NCBI GenBank assembly: GCA_021773335.1
Contig: JAJFKG010000024.1
Location: 1-34,097 of the forward strand
From: Gammaproteobacteria bacterium
GTDB taxonomy: Bacteria; Pseudomonadota; Gammaproteobacteria; JAJFKG01
DNA: 34,097 bases
Direction: 5' to 3'
Shown piece after piece: positions 19,518 to 26,375 of the stretch. The translations under genes and the position numbers were made by a program. The notes under the pieces are model-generated. The model was given only the letters and a program-made list of their open reading frames with translations. It did not search any database and was not told the DNA's origin. The stretch's first letter is position 1, and each line of letters begins with the position of its first letter.

Positions 19518-20885
19518 ATGAGTGAATTCACTCGCCCACCTGAACTTTCTCCCCCTGTTGCTGCAGGGGCAGATTCCTCAAACCCAGCAAATGCAAGAAC
19601 GAATACACAAAAACGGGCCGCGGCTGGGAAACGCCTTAATACAACCCGTGAAGCAATCAATACAACACGTACGTCGGCGTGGAGCTTTATGCATATTTTA
19701 CGTATGCTGTATAAGATCCATGTGGTGCTGATTGCAAGTTTGCGTGCAGCCTCGAGTGTTATTTTTCCATTACGTCTAGTCGCCGTTGGTTTAGAGCTAG
19801 TGGTAGGCGCGTTAGGTGCATATCTGGCTGGTCAAGAAGTCTCACGTAGCGACATGATTAAAGCGCTTGCTGTGCTTGGTTTAGAAGTTGTATTGGCTGT
19901 GACGGGGGTCTTGGTGCCCCCGGTGAGTATTGTGACGCTACTTGGTTTGAGTCTGATTGGACTCTATCATGAGAACAGAGAATACGAGCGCGTTGCTGAT
20001 AAAATACAGGAATTAGAGCGATCACAGGCGCAAACTAGACTCAGTTCAGAAGAACGCCATGACCTCAATGCGCAACTTAGTGATCGTAAAGAAGCATTAA
20101 AAGATGCTAAGGTGACTGCTAAATTAGCTGTCGTCTCGCTAATAGGTGCTGCCATGTTGATCATTCCGGGGCTGCACGTCGTTGGTATGGCGCTCTTTGC
20201 TGGCGCACTGTTAACAGGTATTGGTTATAAAATCGGTGTGAAAGTTGCACGTGCCTTGGATAAACGCGCTGAAAAACAGGCACAACATATCGCCACACAT
20301 GCTGAGATAGATGAAGAATTCGCACACCAACCTAACAGCCACCTTGCAGCGCAAGCTACGCGTCGACGCAGCCCTATTCAACAGGGTACGCCTATGCCTC
20401 AGCAAGCAAATACACGAGCGACCTTTGCCGATAGTTTGCGTCAAACAGGGCGTTGGTTCATGACGGGTTTAGCCGCGTTTACTTTAGCTTTTGGTATGAA
20501 TGTCACGGTTGGCGCACAGGTGAAAGATGCGCATGCGTCTATTAAACCTGCGCCAGCTAAACGTCCTGATGCAGTGGTAATACGCAGAGAAGATGAACGC
20601 AGCGGGTCGGCACGAGATGATGATAATAGTGATGATGATGAGTATGATCGTATAGGCAGTGATACACAACCACAAAAAATTGCTAGGGATTTAAGAGTCA
20701 CTGAATCGGATCAGCAACGCTACCAACGACATGTTGTCACTGATCGCCCCGAAACCAGGGCGCGAGAGTATGACGCTGCGCGTCTGAAACATCAACAACG
20801 TCGCTTCATTGCTGAGCATCGTATTACTACTAATACCCAGGGTGAACAACCAGCAGATACACCCACAGCAACTTTGACTCACTAG
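19518..20885 (+). CDS. Multi-span membrane protein with coiled coil and acidic tail, candidate secreted effector
   Basis: This 455-residue protein has no recognised family. It has a Pro/Thr/Asn-rich N-terminus (1-55) and hydrophobic spans at ~68-104, 114-150 and 203-237. A charged, coiled-coil-like segment lies at ~151-199 (YERVADKIQELERSQ). Another hydrophobic stretch at ~313-334 ends in a signal-peptide-like AHA. The hydrophilic tail contains an Asp run (~366-376) and many Arg and Gln residues. There is no enzymatic motif. The combination of membrane hairpins, coiled coil and polar ends, behind a PmrA-box-like promoter, resembles Dot/Icm effectors of intracellular bacteria. It could equally be an envelope protein. 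GGAGAGG lies just before the ATG. Confidence 0.65.
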   Translation: MSEFTRPPELSPPVAAGADSSNPANARTNTQKRAAAGKRLNTTREAINTTRTSAWSFMHILRMLYKIHVVLIASLRAASSVIFPLRLVAVGLELVVGALGAYLAGQEVSRSDMIKALAVLGLEVVLAVTGVLVPPVSIVTLLGLSLIGLYHENREYERVADKIQELERSQAQTRLSSEERHDLNAQLSDRKEALKDAKVTAKLAVVSLIGAAMLIIPGLHVVGMALFAGALLTGIGYKIGVKVARALDKRAEKQAQHIATHAEIDEEFAHQPNSHLAAQATRRRSPIQQGTPMPQQANTRATFADSLRQTGRWFMTGLAAFTLAFGMNVTVGAQVKDAHASIKPAPAKRPDAVVIRREDERSGSARDDDNSDDDEYDRIGSDTQPQKIARDLRVTESDQQRYQRHVVTDRPETRAREYDAARLKHQQRRFIAEHRITTNTQGEQPADTPTATLTH

Positions 20886-20944
20886 GCCGCTGTTGCCAAT
20901 TCGCATTGCGGATAAACTCCAGGCTTTAACACATTGTAATACTC

Positions 20945-21451
20945 TTATTTATCCGTAATTATCATTTTTGCACTTACGTCTTTTAGCGCAAAGGTATTCT
21001 TTGGCGTTGCAATACGTGCTACGGTATCAGCCACATGACTGGTAATAAAGCGATTATTATTATTGATTTCATACTCTGGCTCAGATGTACTAACGATGGC
21101 AGGTACCTTGATAAAGATTTGTGGATTTAAATGAGCTACCCGTATGCCACCTTTGTAAAGCGCATAGATATAGGCTGCCGTAATTTGTTCGTCAGGTTGG
21201 CCGCCTATGGTGCTATCACAAGATTGGATTTGAAAAAGACCGGAGCCACCGGCAGGAATGTCGGATGGAAATGCGACAGTACGATTAATCGGCAAAGTAC
21301 CGCCTGATTCCGCATATTGCATATCATAACTGCTTTTATTGACGACAGTCACATTAACCGACTGGCAACTTGGATCTGCATCGGCAAAAGCTACGTGGCT
21401 AAGCGTCAACAGCGCCAGACATGATAGTAACAGGGAAAACGGTTTTGTCAT
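20945..21451 (-). CDS. Exported protein of unknown function
   Basis: This 168-residue protein has a clear Sec signal peptide (MTKPFSLLLSCLALLTLSHVAFA, cleavage probably after residue 23). The mature part is beta-rich in appearance (SVNVTVVNKSSYDMQYAE...). It has two cysteines outside the signal (C29 and C78) that could form a periplasmic disulfide. No family is recognised. Its neighbours do not suggest a role. Confidence 0.75.
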   Translation of the reverse strand: MTKPFSLLLSCLALLTLSHVAFADADPSCQSVNVTVVNKSSYDMQYAESGGTLPINRTVAFPSDIPAGGSGLFQIQSCDSTIGGQPDEQITAAYIYALYKGGIRVAHLNPQIFIKVPAIVSTSEPEYEINNNNRFITSHVADTVARIATPKNTFALKDVSAKMIITDK

Positions 21452-21585
21452 GATAAAACCCTCGCTAATAAAAGCGTCCCTGCTAGGTGTGAAAACTGTT
21501 TTATGATCAACTGATTAAATCTATATTACACTTGCAATTGCCATAATATGGATGCCATTTTAACAGAACAGGCTTAAGATAATAT

Positions 21586-21624
21586 TAACGGCTGAGTTGC
21601 TAAGCAATTGATTATAAAGTTAAT
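21586..21624. repeat. 39-bp direct repeat, copy 1
   Basis: This 39-bp sequence is repeated at 23216-23254 in the same orientation with a single difference (G at 21619, A at 23249). It contains a small inverted repeat (TTGC-TAA-GCAA). The stop codon of the ATPase gene lies in this copy. The two copies bound a 1,630-bp unit that carries only that gene. Confidence 0.93.
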
Positions 21625-23053
21625 CAAAAAGCTCGGTCATATCAATAATGTTACTAAAGTAATTGCAATCAAGTAAGTCGTCAGAAACTCCATTAACGTG
21701 AATTAATACAGGACGACAAAAATATTGCTTGGGCGTCTTTAAATGTTTTATTTTGGTTGCTACCTCATTAACCGCGCTCATTCCAATCGTATTTCTCGAA
21801 AATTTGATCTCGCAAATATATAAAATGCGACTACGTGTTTGTATCATATAGTCAATTTGGCAGCCTGGATAGCGTTGGGTATTGCGTTGGAAAAATGGCC
21901 CATCAATTTCAACTTCTTCAGGGGGAATTTTCAATAATTTCTTAATTTTATCGTGGTTGTTTAATATCAGATTTTCTACTTGTAGCCCCATGATAGCCGA
22001 CCACGAAGGTAGGGAGGCTATTGCGATATTATGCAAAGCTCCGCGTTTTATTTTTACTATATTGGGCGCGATATATTTTAAATAAAAGCGTGAGTAATTA
22101 TCACTAAGCCGATAGCGGCTTAGATTTGACTCAGTTGCTTTGTTAATATTCCAAGTGAAATCTCGACTGATAAATCCTGATTTTTCAAGTTCTTCTAGGT
22201 AAATGCCAATTTCACTTTGTGCTTTATAATGCATCAAGTCAGCTAGTTCGCGTTGAGTTTTGGTGCCAGATGCTAATAGCTTGACAATTGATTTATAAAG
22301 TTCATTGCGTCGATAAAACAAGTCCGAAAAGATTTTTTCAAACTCTCTAAATAATATTTCACTCTCAGTAAATGCTAAGCGTTGAATATTTTTTTCAGCC
22401 GAGCATTTGGGATCCATCTCTTCTAAGTAGCGGGGTATGCCACCAGCAATAGCTAAAAAACGCAGCATTTCGTAGGGAGTGGGATCAACCCCAGCTATAG
22501 TCCAAAACGCTTTACATACATTGAGTGGTAGCTCTTGTAAGGTAAGCGTCAGTGATTCACGCCCTAGGAAGCCTGTACTGCTCAATATGTTTTTTTCGAT
22601 CCAAGCAGACACAGAGCCACTTAAAGCTAAAATTAAATTTGGGTTTTGTGAAAAATATAGATCCCATGCATTTTTGAGTTTGCCAAGGAATGAAGAATCG
22701 AGGTTACCCATCCAGGTAATTTCGTCTAATACAATAAGTATTTTGCCTTGCTGGGTTTGTTGCGATAAATGCCAAAATAGATCTCCCCAATCGTCAGCAG
22801 CAATTCCTCGTAGTCCTAATTCTCGACCAAGTTGCTTGCGAAATTCTTCGCGTTGTGATTGAGCGGTTATGTTTTCATGTAAGGGAAGGCCACTGAATGT
22901 ATAGCTTTGCTCAAAATCTTTGGCAAACTCTTTGAGTAAACGACTTTTGCCGATTCTGCGACGTCCTTTTACTATTATAAGGCTGGCAGATTTTTTGTTA
23001 AAAAGTTGGCGAAGCCGTGCCAATTCAGGTTTTCTGCCAATAAATTTTGTCAT
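21620..23053 (-). CDS. AAA+ ATPase with C-terminal DUF234/nuclease-like domain
   Basis: The 477-residue protein begins with FIGRKPELARL and a Walker A (GRRRIGKSR, residues 30-38). The Walker B is ILIVLDEITWM (D110, E111). A winged-helix-like segment follows at ~250-300 (TKTQRELADLMHYKAQSEIGIYL.ELEKSGFI). The C-terminal DUF234 domain has a PD-(D/E)xK-like set (D401 in CQIDYM, E415-I-K417 in CEIKFS). The architecture matches the archaeal-type ATPase/DUF234 family, widespread in archaea and mobile regions and of unproven function. Its promoter carries operator-like palindromes. A role in defence or mobility is inference. Confidence 0.88.
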   Translation of the reverse strand: MTKFIGRKPELARLRQLFNKKSASLIIVKGRRRIGKSRLLKEFAKDFEQSYTFSGLPLHENITAQSQREEFRKQLGRELGLRGIAADDWGDLFWHLSQQTQQGKILIVLDEITWMGNLDSSFLGKLKNAWDLYFSQNPNLILALSGSVSAWIEKNILSSTGFLGRESLTLTLQELPLNVCKAFWTIAGVDPTPYEMLRFLAIAGGIPRYLEEMDPKCSAEKNIQRLAFTESEILFREFEKIFSDLFYRRNELYKSIVKLLASGTKTQRELADLMHYKAQSEIGIYLEELEKSGFISRDFTWNINKATESNLSRYRLSDNYSRFYLKYIAPNIVKIKRGALHNIAIASLPSWSAIMGLQVENLILNNHDKIKKLLKIPPEEVEIDGPFFQRNTQRYPGCQIDYMIQTRSRILYICEIKFSRNTIGMSAVNEVATKIKHLKTPKQYFCRPVLIHVNGVSDDLLDCNYFSNIIDMTELFD

Positions 23054-23125
23054 ACTCGGAGGGCCTCAATTTACGCACCATAAAGAATTAACATTTGTCA
23101 ATTTCTTTTGGATTAACATTGGGAA

Positions 23126-23163
23126 ATATTAGCAAAAGGAATTGACAAATGTCAATTCCTTTT
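23126..23163 (-). promoter_or_regulatory. ATPase-gene promoter with overlapping operator palindrome
   Basis: On the minus strand, a perfect TTGACA (23150-23155) and TAATAT (23126-23131) are separated by 18 bp. The -35 lies inside a perfect inverted repeat with 14-bp arms (23134-23147 and 23150-23163, 2-bp centre). A related half-site with a second TTGACA on the same strand recurs nearer the gene (23091-23111), 54 bp away. The layout suggests repression by a dimeric regulator. Confidence 0.75.
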
Positions 23164-23215
23164 GGGCAAATGAAAGCCCGTCGCATCTTCAAGTGCGAGG
23201 GATATAGAATCTACA

Positions 23216-23254
23216 TAACGGCTGAGTTGCTAAGCAATTGATTATAAAATTAAT
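23216..23254. repeat. 39-bp direct repeat, copy 2
   Basis: This copy matches 21586-21624 at 38 of 39 positions and lies 13 bp beyond the gloA stop codon. It marks the upstream edge of the ATPase unit. Confidence 0.93.
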
Positions 23255-23267
23255 TGTCGGAGGCACG

Positions 23268-23651
23268 CTATTCTTCGATTAACTCGATCGTATAACCATC
23301 GGGATCTTTAATGAAGGCAATACTCACATTACCACCAAATTTCATTGGGCCAGGTTCGCGTGTGATTTCCACACCGGTCTGACGCATGTTTTCAACGGTT
23401 GTCTTAATGTCATCGACGCCAATAGCCAAATGGCCGAAAGCATTGCCATGCTCGTATTCACGATCATCCCAATTGTGAGTTAATTCAATCACGGTGTTAT
23501 CTTTCTCGGTACCATAACCAAGAAAGGCTAGGGTGAATTCACCGCTGGGATAATTATTCTGTTTTAACACCTGCATGCCAAGTTGTTTGGTATAAAACTC
23601 GATAGAACGATCCAAATCTCTAATCCGTATCATTGTGTGCATAAAACGCAT
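23268..23651 (-). CDS. gloA: Lactoylglutathione lyase (glyoxalase I)
   Basis: This 127-residue metalloenzyme detoxifies methylglyoxal as its glutathione hemithioacetal. The N-terminus MRFMHTMIRIRDLDRSIEFY matches E. coli GloA closely. Metal ligands are His5, Glu56 (TVIELTHNW), His74 (GHLAIGVDD) and Glu123 (TIELIEE). It follows hipT by 27 bp on the same strand but is a housekeeping gene, so readthrough from the toxin operon is possible but unproven. Confidence 0.96.
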   Translation of the reverse strand: MRFMHTMIRIRDLDRSIEFYTKQLGMQVLKQNNYPSGEFTLAFLGYGTEKDNTVIELTHNWDDREYEHGNAFGHLAIGVDDIKTTVENMRQTGVEITREPGPMKFGGNVSIAFIKDPDGYTIELIEE

Positions 23652-23678
23652 GGTATTCTCCTTATGTGTTAATGGAAC

Positions 23679-24611
23679 CTAAAAGCATAAGCGCTGACAT
23701 CTTTCTTCTAATAGCTTAAGGTATCTTTCTCTCATTTGTGCGGATAAGAAACTGATATTAATTAGCCTTATCCATTCTGGAATCACTTTCTGAAATGTCT
23801 GTATAATGTCAGCAATAACTTTATCATTTAATTCCAACCTCTCAGCGGCAAAGTAGTGCAAAAAATCGCGTTGGCTTAAATTATTTTTTTTGCCTTTTAA
23901 GGGTAGTGCTATTTCTTCTTTAGCATTTTTTAGTGCGATGGTCGTATTCAGTAAATCATAACAGGGTGATAATATCACTTTATTATCTTTGGTAATGAGA
24001 GAAAAATTTTTTAGGTGCATATCTTCATTGCCAATCAAAAAATTAAATAATGTTAGTTTCAGTAATTTTACGTATTCAATTTTTGGAAAGGTGCAAAATG
24101 ACTTGATAATTGTAGTCACTTTTTCCATTGAGCTATTGTATTTGGTATGGCGATCTTCTCCAGAAAGTTGAGCAAAGTCTTCTACCGCCAATTTCTTGTT
24201 GCTTCCAGCTCTATCAAAGCGTTTAATAAAATAAGTCATACTATTATCTTTAGAGTAAACTAAACCATGCACTGGTACCTCAAGGTCGACAAGTTTTGCT
24301 AGTGACATAGTGATTGCCTCATTCTCGGGTAACTCAGGATAAATATCACTCTGCGGCTTTAAAATATAGTGGCCATTGTGTGTGACTATTGCGAAGCGGC
24401 CAGCGTTAACTTTTAGCTGCGCACTTAGTTTTGGCTGTACGCCCTGAATAGACATTTTACCGACAAGATCGATAACTTTCTGACGCTGTTCCTCGGCACT
24501 TAAAGCTAACGGGCTTAGATCGTTTAATTGTGGCGATAACTGGCGTAGGCCTTGTTGCGAATAAGTTTCATGTTTGCTAATTTTTTCGTAGGTAATGGGA
24601 CAACGATTCAT
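23679..24611 (-). CDS. hipT: HipT-type Ser/Thr kinase toxin
   Basis: The 310-residue protein is a HipA-like kinase lacking the N-terminal subdomain, which is encoded separately by hipS. The Gly/Ser-rich loop is GKMSIQGVQPKLSAQL (51-66), with serines that are autophosphorylation sites in HipA/HipT proteins. A Lys85 candidate for ATP binding lies in HYILKPQ. The catalytic loop is GNEDMHLKN (Asp197) and the metal-binding Asp219 is in SPCYDLLNT. Known HipT enzymes inactivate aminoacyl-tRNA synthetases by phosphorylation; the target here is inferred. It overlaps hipS by 4 bp. Confidence 0.92.
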   Translation of the reverse strand: MNRCPITYEKISKHETYSQQGLRQLSPQLNDLSPLALSAEEQRQKVIDLVGKMSIQGVQPKLSAQLKVNAGRFAIVTHNGHYILKPQSDIYPELPENEAITMSLAKLVDLEVPVHGLVYSKDNSMTYFIKRFDRAGSNKKLAVEDFAQLSGEDRHTKYNSSMEKVTTIIKSFCTFPKIEYVKLLKLTLFNFLIGNEDMHLKNFSLITKDNKVILSPCYDLLNTTIALKNAKEEIALPLKGKKNNLSQRDFLHYFAAERLELNDKVIADIIQTFQKVIPEWIRLINISFLSAQMRERYLKLLEERCQRLCF

Positions 24612-24916
24612 GTTGCTTCCTCGATAGTTACAGCACCCACGACATCGCGGCCAACTTTCATCAATTGCCCGAAATAATCATTTTTATCGAGTTTATATTG
24701 ACGTAATAATGCTTCGAGCATATTTCCCTCGGGGAGTAATCCCTCAAAAAAAGGTGGGAATACGTCAAATTCATAAGTTTTTTGGCTTAACGGCATTGTT
24801 AGGGAAATGGGTGCGCCGCGGTAATCAGAGTAGTAACTAACTGTGTATTTATCGTTTGCTGTTTCTGTTAGTACCCCAGCATCAATGCCATTAACAAATA
24901 CGCGAGCTTTTCTCAT
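24608..24916 (-). CDS. hipS: HipS, split N-terminal domain of HipA (antitoxin)
   Basis: The 102-residue protein corresponds to the N-subdomain 1 of HipA: KARVFVNGIDAGVLTE, PISLTMPL and FPPFFEGLLPEGNMLEALL. In characterised HipBST systems this small protein, rather than HipB, neutralises the kinase. The conserved Trp described for E. coli HipS is absent; Phe residues occupy the FPPFFEGLLPEG motif. ATGA overlaps at both ends (24913-24916 and 24608-24611) indicate translational coupling with hipB and hipT. Confidence 0.9.
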   Translation of the reverse strand: MRKARVFVNGIDAGVLTETANDKYTVSYYSDYRGAPISLTMPLSQKTYEFDVFPPFFEGLLPEGNMLEALLRQYKLDKNDYFGQLMKVGRDVVGAVTIEEAT

Positions 24917-25140
24917 AGGTTAGCGTCCGGTGTTTGCATGAAAGGCGTTGTAAATGTCATTTGGATATTCAAAACGTCTAATACTTTTAATAGCGTATTC
25001 AGTTGTACTGACTCTTTCCCTTTTTCAATGTCAAAGATAACAGTCTTGCCGACACCCGCCAGTTTGGCGAGTTCTTGTTGGGATAAACCGCTTTGTTTGC
25101 GGCAGTAATGAATTGTTTTTGCAATTTTATCGGGGGTCAT
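24913..25140 (-). CDS. hipB: HipB-type XRE-family autorepressor
   Basis: The 75-residue protein is a single helix-turn-helix domain (SGLSQQELAKLAGVGKTVIFDIEKGKESVQLNTLLKVL). HipB binds palindromic operators upstream of its own operon and recruits the toxin partners. Three matching palindromes lie within 190 bp upstream of its start. The ribosome site is weak (only GG about 10 nt before ATG), so translation may be limiting. Confidence 0.92.
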   Translation of the reverse strand: MTPDKIAKTIHYCRKQSGLSQQELAKLAGVGKTVIFDIEKGKESVQLNTLLKVLDVLNIQMTFTTPFMQTPDANL

Positions 25141-25160
25141 CGTACACCAAGCAATAACAG

Positions 25161-25186
25161 ATTTTTACTGCTATAGCAGTAAAAAT
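25161..25186. promoter_or_regulatory. hip operator O1
   Basis: A perfect 26-bp palindrome with half-site TTTTTACTGC and 4-bp centre TATA lies 21 bp upstream of the hipB start, downstream of the -10. It probably binds a HipB dimer. Confidence 0.88.
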
Positions 25187-25202
25187 CCTAGTTTCATGAA
25201 GG

Positions 25203-25208
25203 ATTATA
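25203..25208 (-). promoter_or_regulatory. hipBST extended -10 promoter
   Basis: On the minus strand TGC-TATAAT (25203-25211) forms an extended -10 with no good -35. It sits between operators O1 and O2, so bound HipB at both sites would enclose it. Confidence 0.7.
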
Positions 25209-25233
25209 GCACAACTTTGCATAAAGAAACGAT

Positions 25234-25257
25234 TTTTTACTGCTAGGGCAGTAAAAA
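25234..25257. promoter_or_regulatory. hip operator O2
   Basis: The half-sites TTTTTACTGC and GCAGTAAAAA flank a 4-bp TAGG centre. The arms are identical to O1, centred 72 bp upstream of it, and the site covers the expected upstream edge of the hip promoter. Confidence 0.88.
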
Positions 25258-25302
25258 TCTGCATTTTTTGAGTTTTTTCCGTCAAAATTGTATTAAAAAA
25301 GG

Positions 25303-25330
25303 AAAAATTACTGCTATAGCGGTAATTTTT
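25303..25330. promoter_or_regulatory. hip operator O3
   Basis: A 28-bp palindrome with one mismatch (half-site ATTACTGC, centre TATA) is centred 71 bp upstream of O2 and 24 bp from the cupin gene stop codon. Its core matches O1 and O2, but the outer flanks are A/T-swapped. Confidence 0.82.
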
Positions 25331-25354
25331 GCCTTTGCTGCAGTCTGCTGCCAG

Positions 25355-25903
25355 CTACTTTTCATCGGCGTCGATTAAGACAAAGGCGACTCGGCAAGAC
25401 TGATCTGAACGGTTACTCCACGCATGGTTGGTTGCGCGTTGGATGGCAACGTCACCTGTTTGCATCAAATGCTCGGATTCATCGAGGATTAAATAGATTT
25501 CACCACTGAGTACGATGGCATAATCGACTGTGTCAGTTTTATGCATGAAAGGGTGGGGAGGTTTAGTGTTTTCATTGGGTTTTTGTTCATGGCCGATATT
25601 GTCCCATGCGTCATCTAACACTTGTTGTGAGAGTTTGCTCATAAAACTTGCATCAGGCGGAAATTCAACAATACGAAAAATTGTGCCGTTACGTGGAGGT
25701 GCTAAAGGCATAGGACCATCGGTAGGGTCGGGATTGCCATGCGCATTGGCGGGTGCTTGTTGTGTAACCCACAGATTTGTCATGGCTAATTCAGGGACCA
25801 TGGGTGCTGGTATAGAAACGTTATGTGCCGGGTCGTCACCGATTAAGATCGATTTACCCGCAGCATTATGCCCGGTGATAAAGCGTTTTACTTTTTTGAC
25901 CAT
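25355..25903 (-). CDS. Cupin-domain protein
   Basis: This 182-residue protein has a C-terminal cupin barrel: HPFMHKTDTVDYAIVLSGEIYLILDESEHLMQTGDVAIQRATNHAWSNRSDQSCRVAFV, covering cupin motifs 1 and 2. Candidate metal ligands are His, Asp and the second-motif His (NHAW). The N-terminal half contains a Pro-rich stretch (PANAHGNPDPTDGPMPLAPP). Many such proteins are dioxygenase-like or sensory, and no substrate can be assigned. It stands alone upstream of the hip regulatory region. Confidence 0.8.
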   Translation of the reverse strand: MVKKVKRFITGHNAAGKSILIGDDPAHNVSIPAPMVPELAMTNLWVTQQAPANAHGNPDPTDGPMPLAPPRNGTIFRIVEFPPDASFMSKLSQQVLDDAWDNIGHEQKPNENTKPPHPFMHKTDTVDYAIVLSGEIYLILDESEHLMQTGDVAIQRATNHAWSNRSDQSCRVAFVLIDADEK

Positions 25904-26345
25904 GAGTTCATCCCTTACTATTACAGAGTGGTGAGCCTAACGTGATGCTGTGACTAAGGCAAGATTTTATCAACTATGGAACAAATAAACTAATTGATTT
26001 GTTGCTAAATGCTGCGGAGTAAAAATTTCATGATCTGTAACTTATTTTTTCGAGAAGGAAAACGGGATATAATGCATATTATTATCCCGCGACAACTATG
26101 AGCATGTTTTTTGATAATTAACTTAGTTAGTAAGAATACGGAAATGATAATTTTAGGCGCTGGCGACACTGCATACTCTTACCATGCAAACCCAGATAGA
26201 AGCCCTCTTCTTTCAAACGAAAGCTTCTATAAGTGTTCTGGTGTGCTTCTATAAAATGCTTGTCTATTTTTTTGGCAAGACAAATTAATGTTGTAGTCGT
26301 AATTAAGTTTTGATTTTTTTTGATTCTCGCAGTTAAGAGTTTGGT
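25904..26345. other. Intergenic region between cupin and helicase genes
   Basis: About 440 bp with no supported gene. It holds an inverted repeat with 7-bp arms (CGGGATA at 26063-26069, TATCCCG at 26083-26089) that overlaps a TATAAT at 26068-26073, two copies of GCTTCTATAA (26223 and 26246), and the left flanking repeat of the helicase. The A+T content is higher than in the core. Confidence 0.5.
26235..26278. repeat. Imperfect direct repeat flanking the helicase, left copy
   Basis: This 44-bp stretch aligns with 29536-29584 (38 identities, three small gaps). The shared core is GTTCT, then GGTGTG, TTCTATA, AAATG, ATTTT and GCAA in the same order and orientation. Confidence 0.65.
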
Positions 26346-26375
26346 GTGAAATTAGTAGAAAATGGATGTAGATTA

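Noticed and set aside
25161..25330. CRISPR-like array (regularly spaced similar sequences)
   Set aside because: There are only three units, each an internal palindrome next to hipB, with spacers containing a promoter. Operators explain them better.
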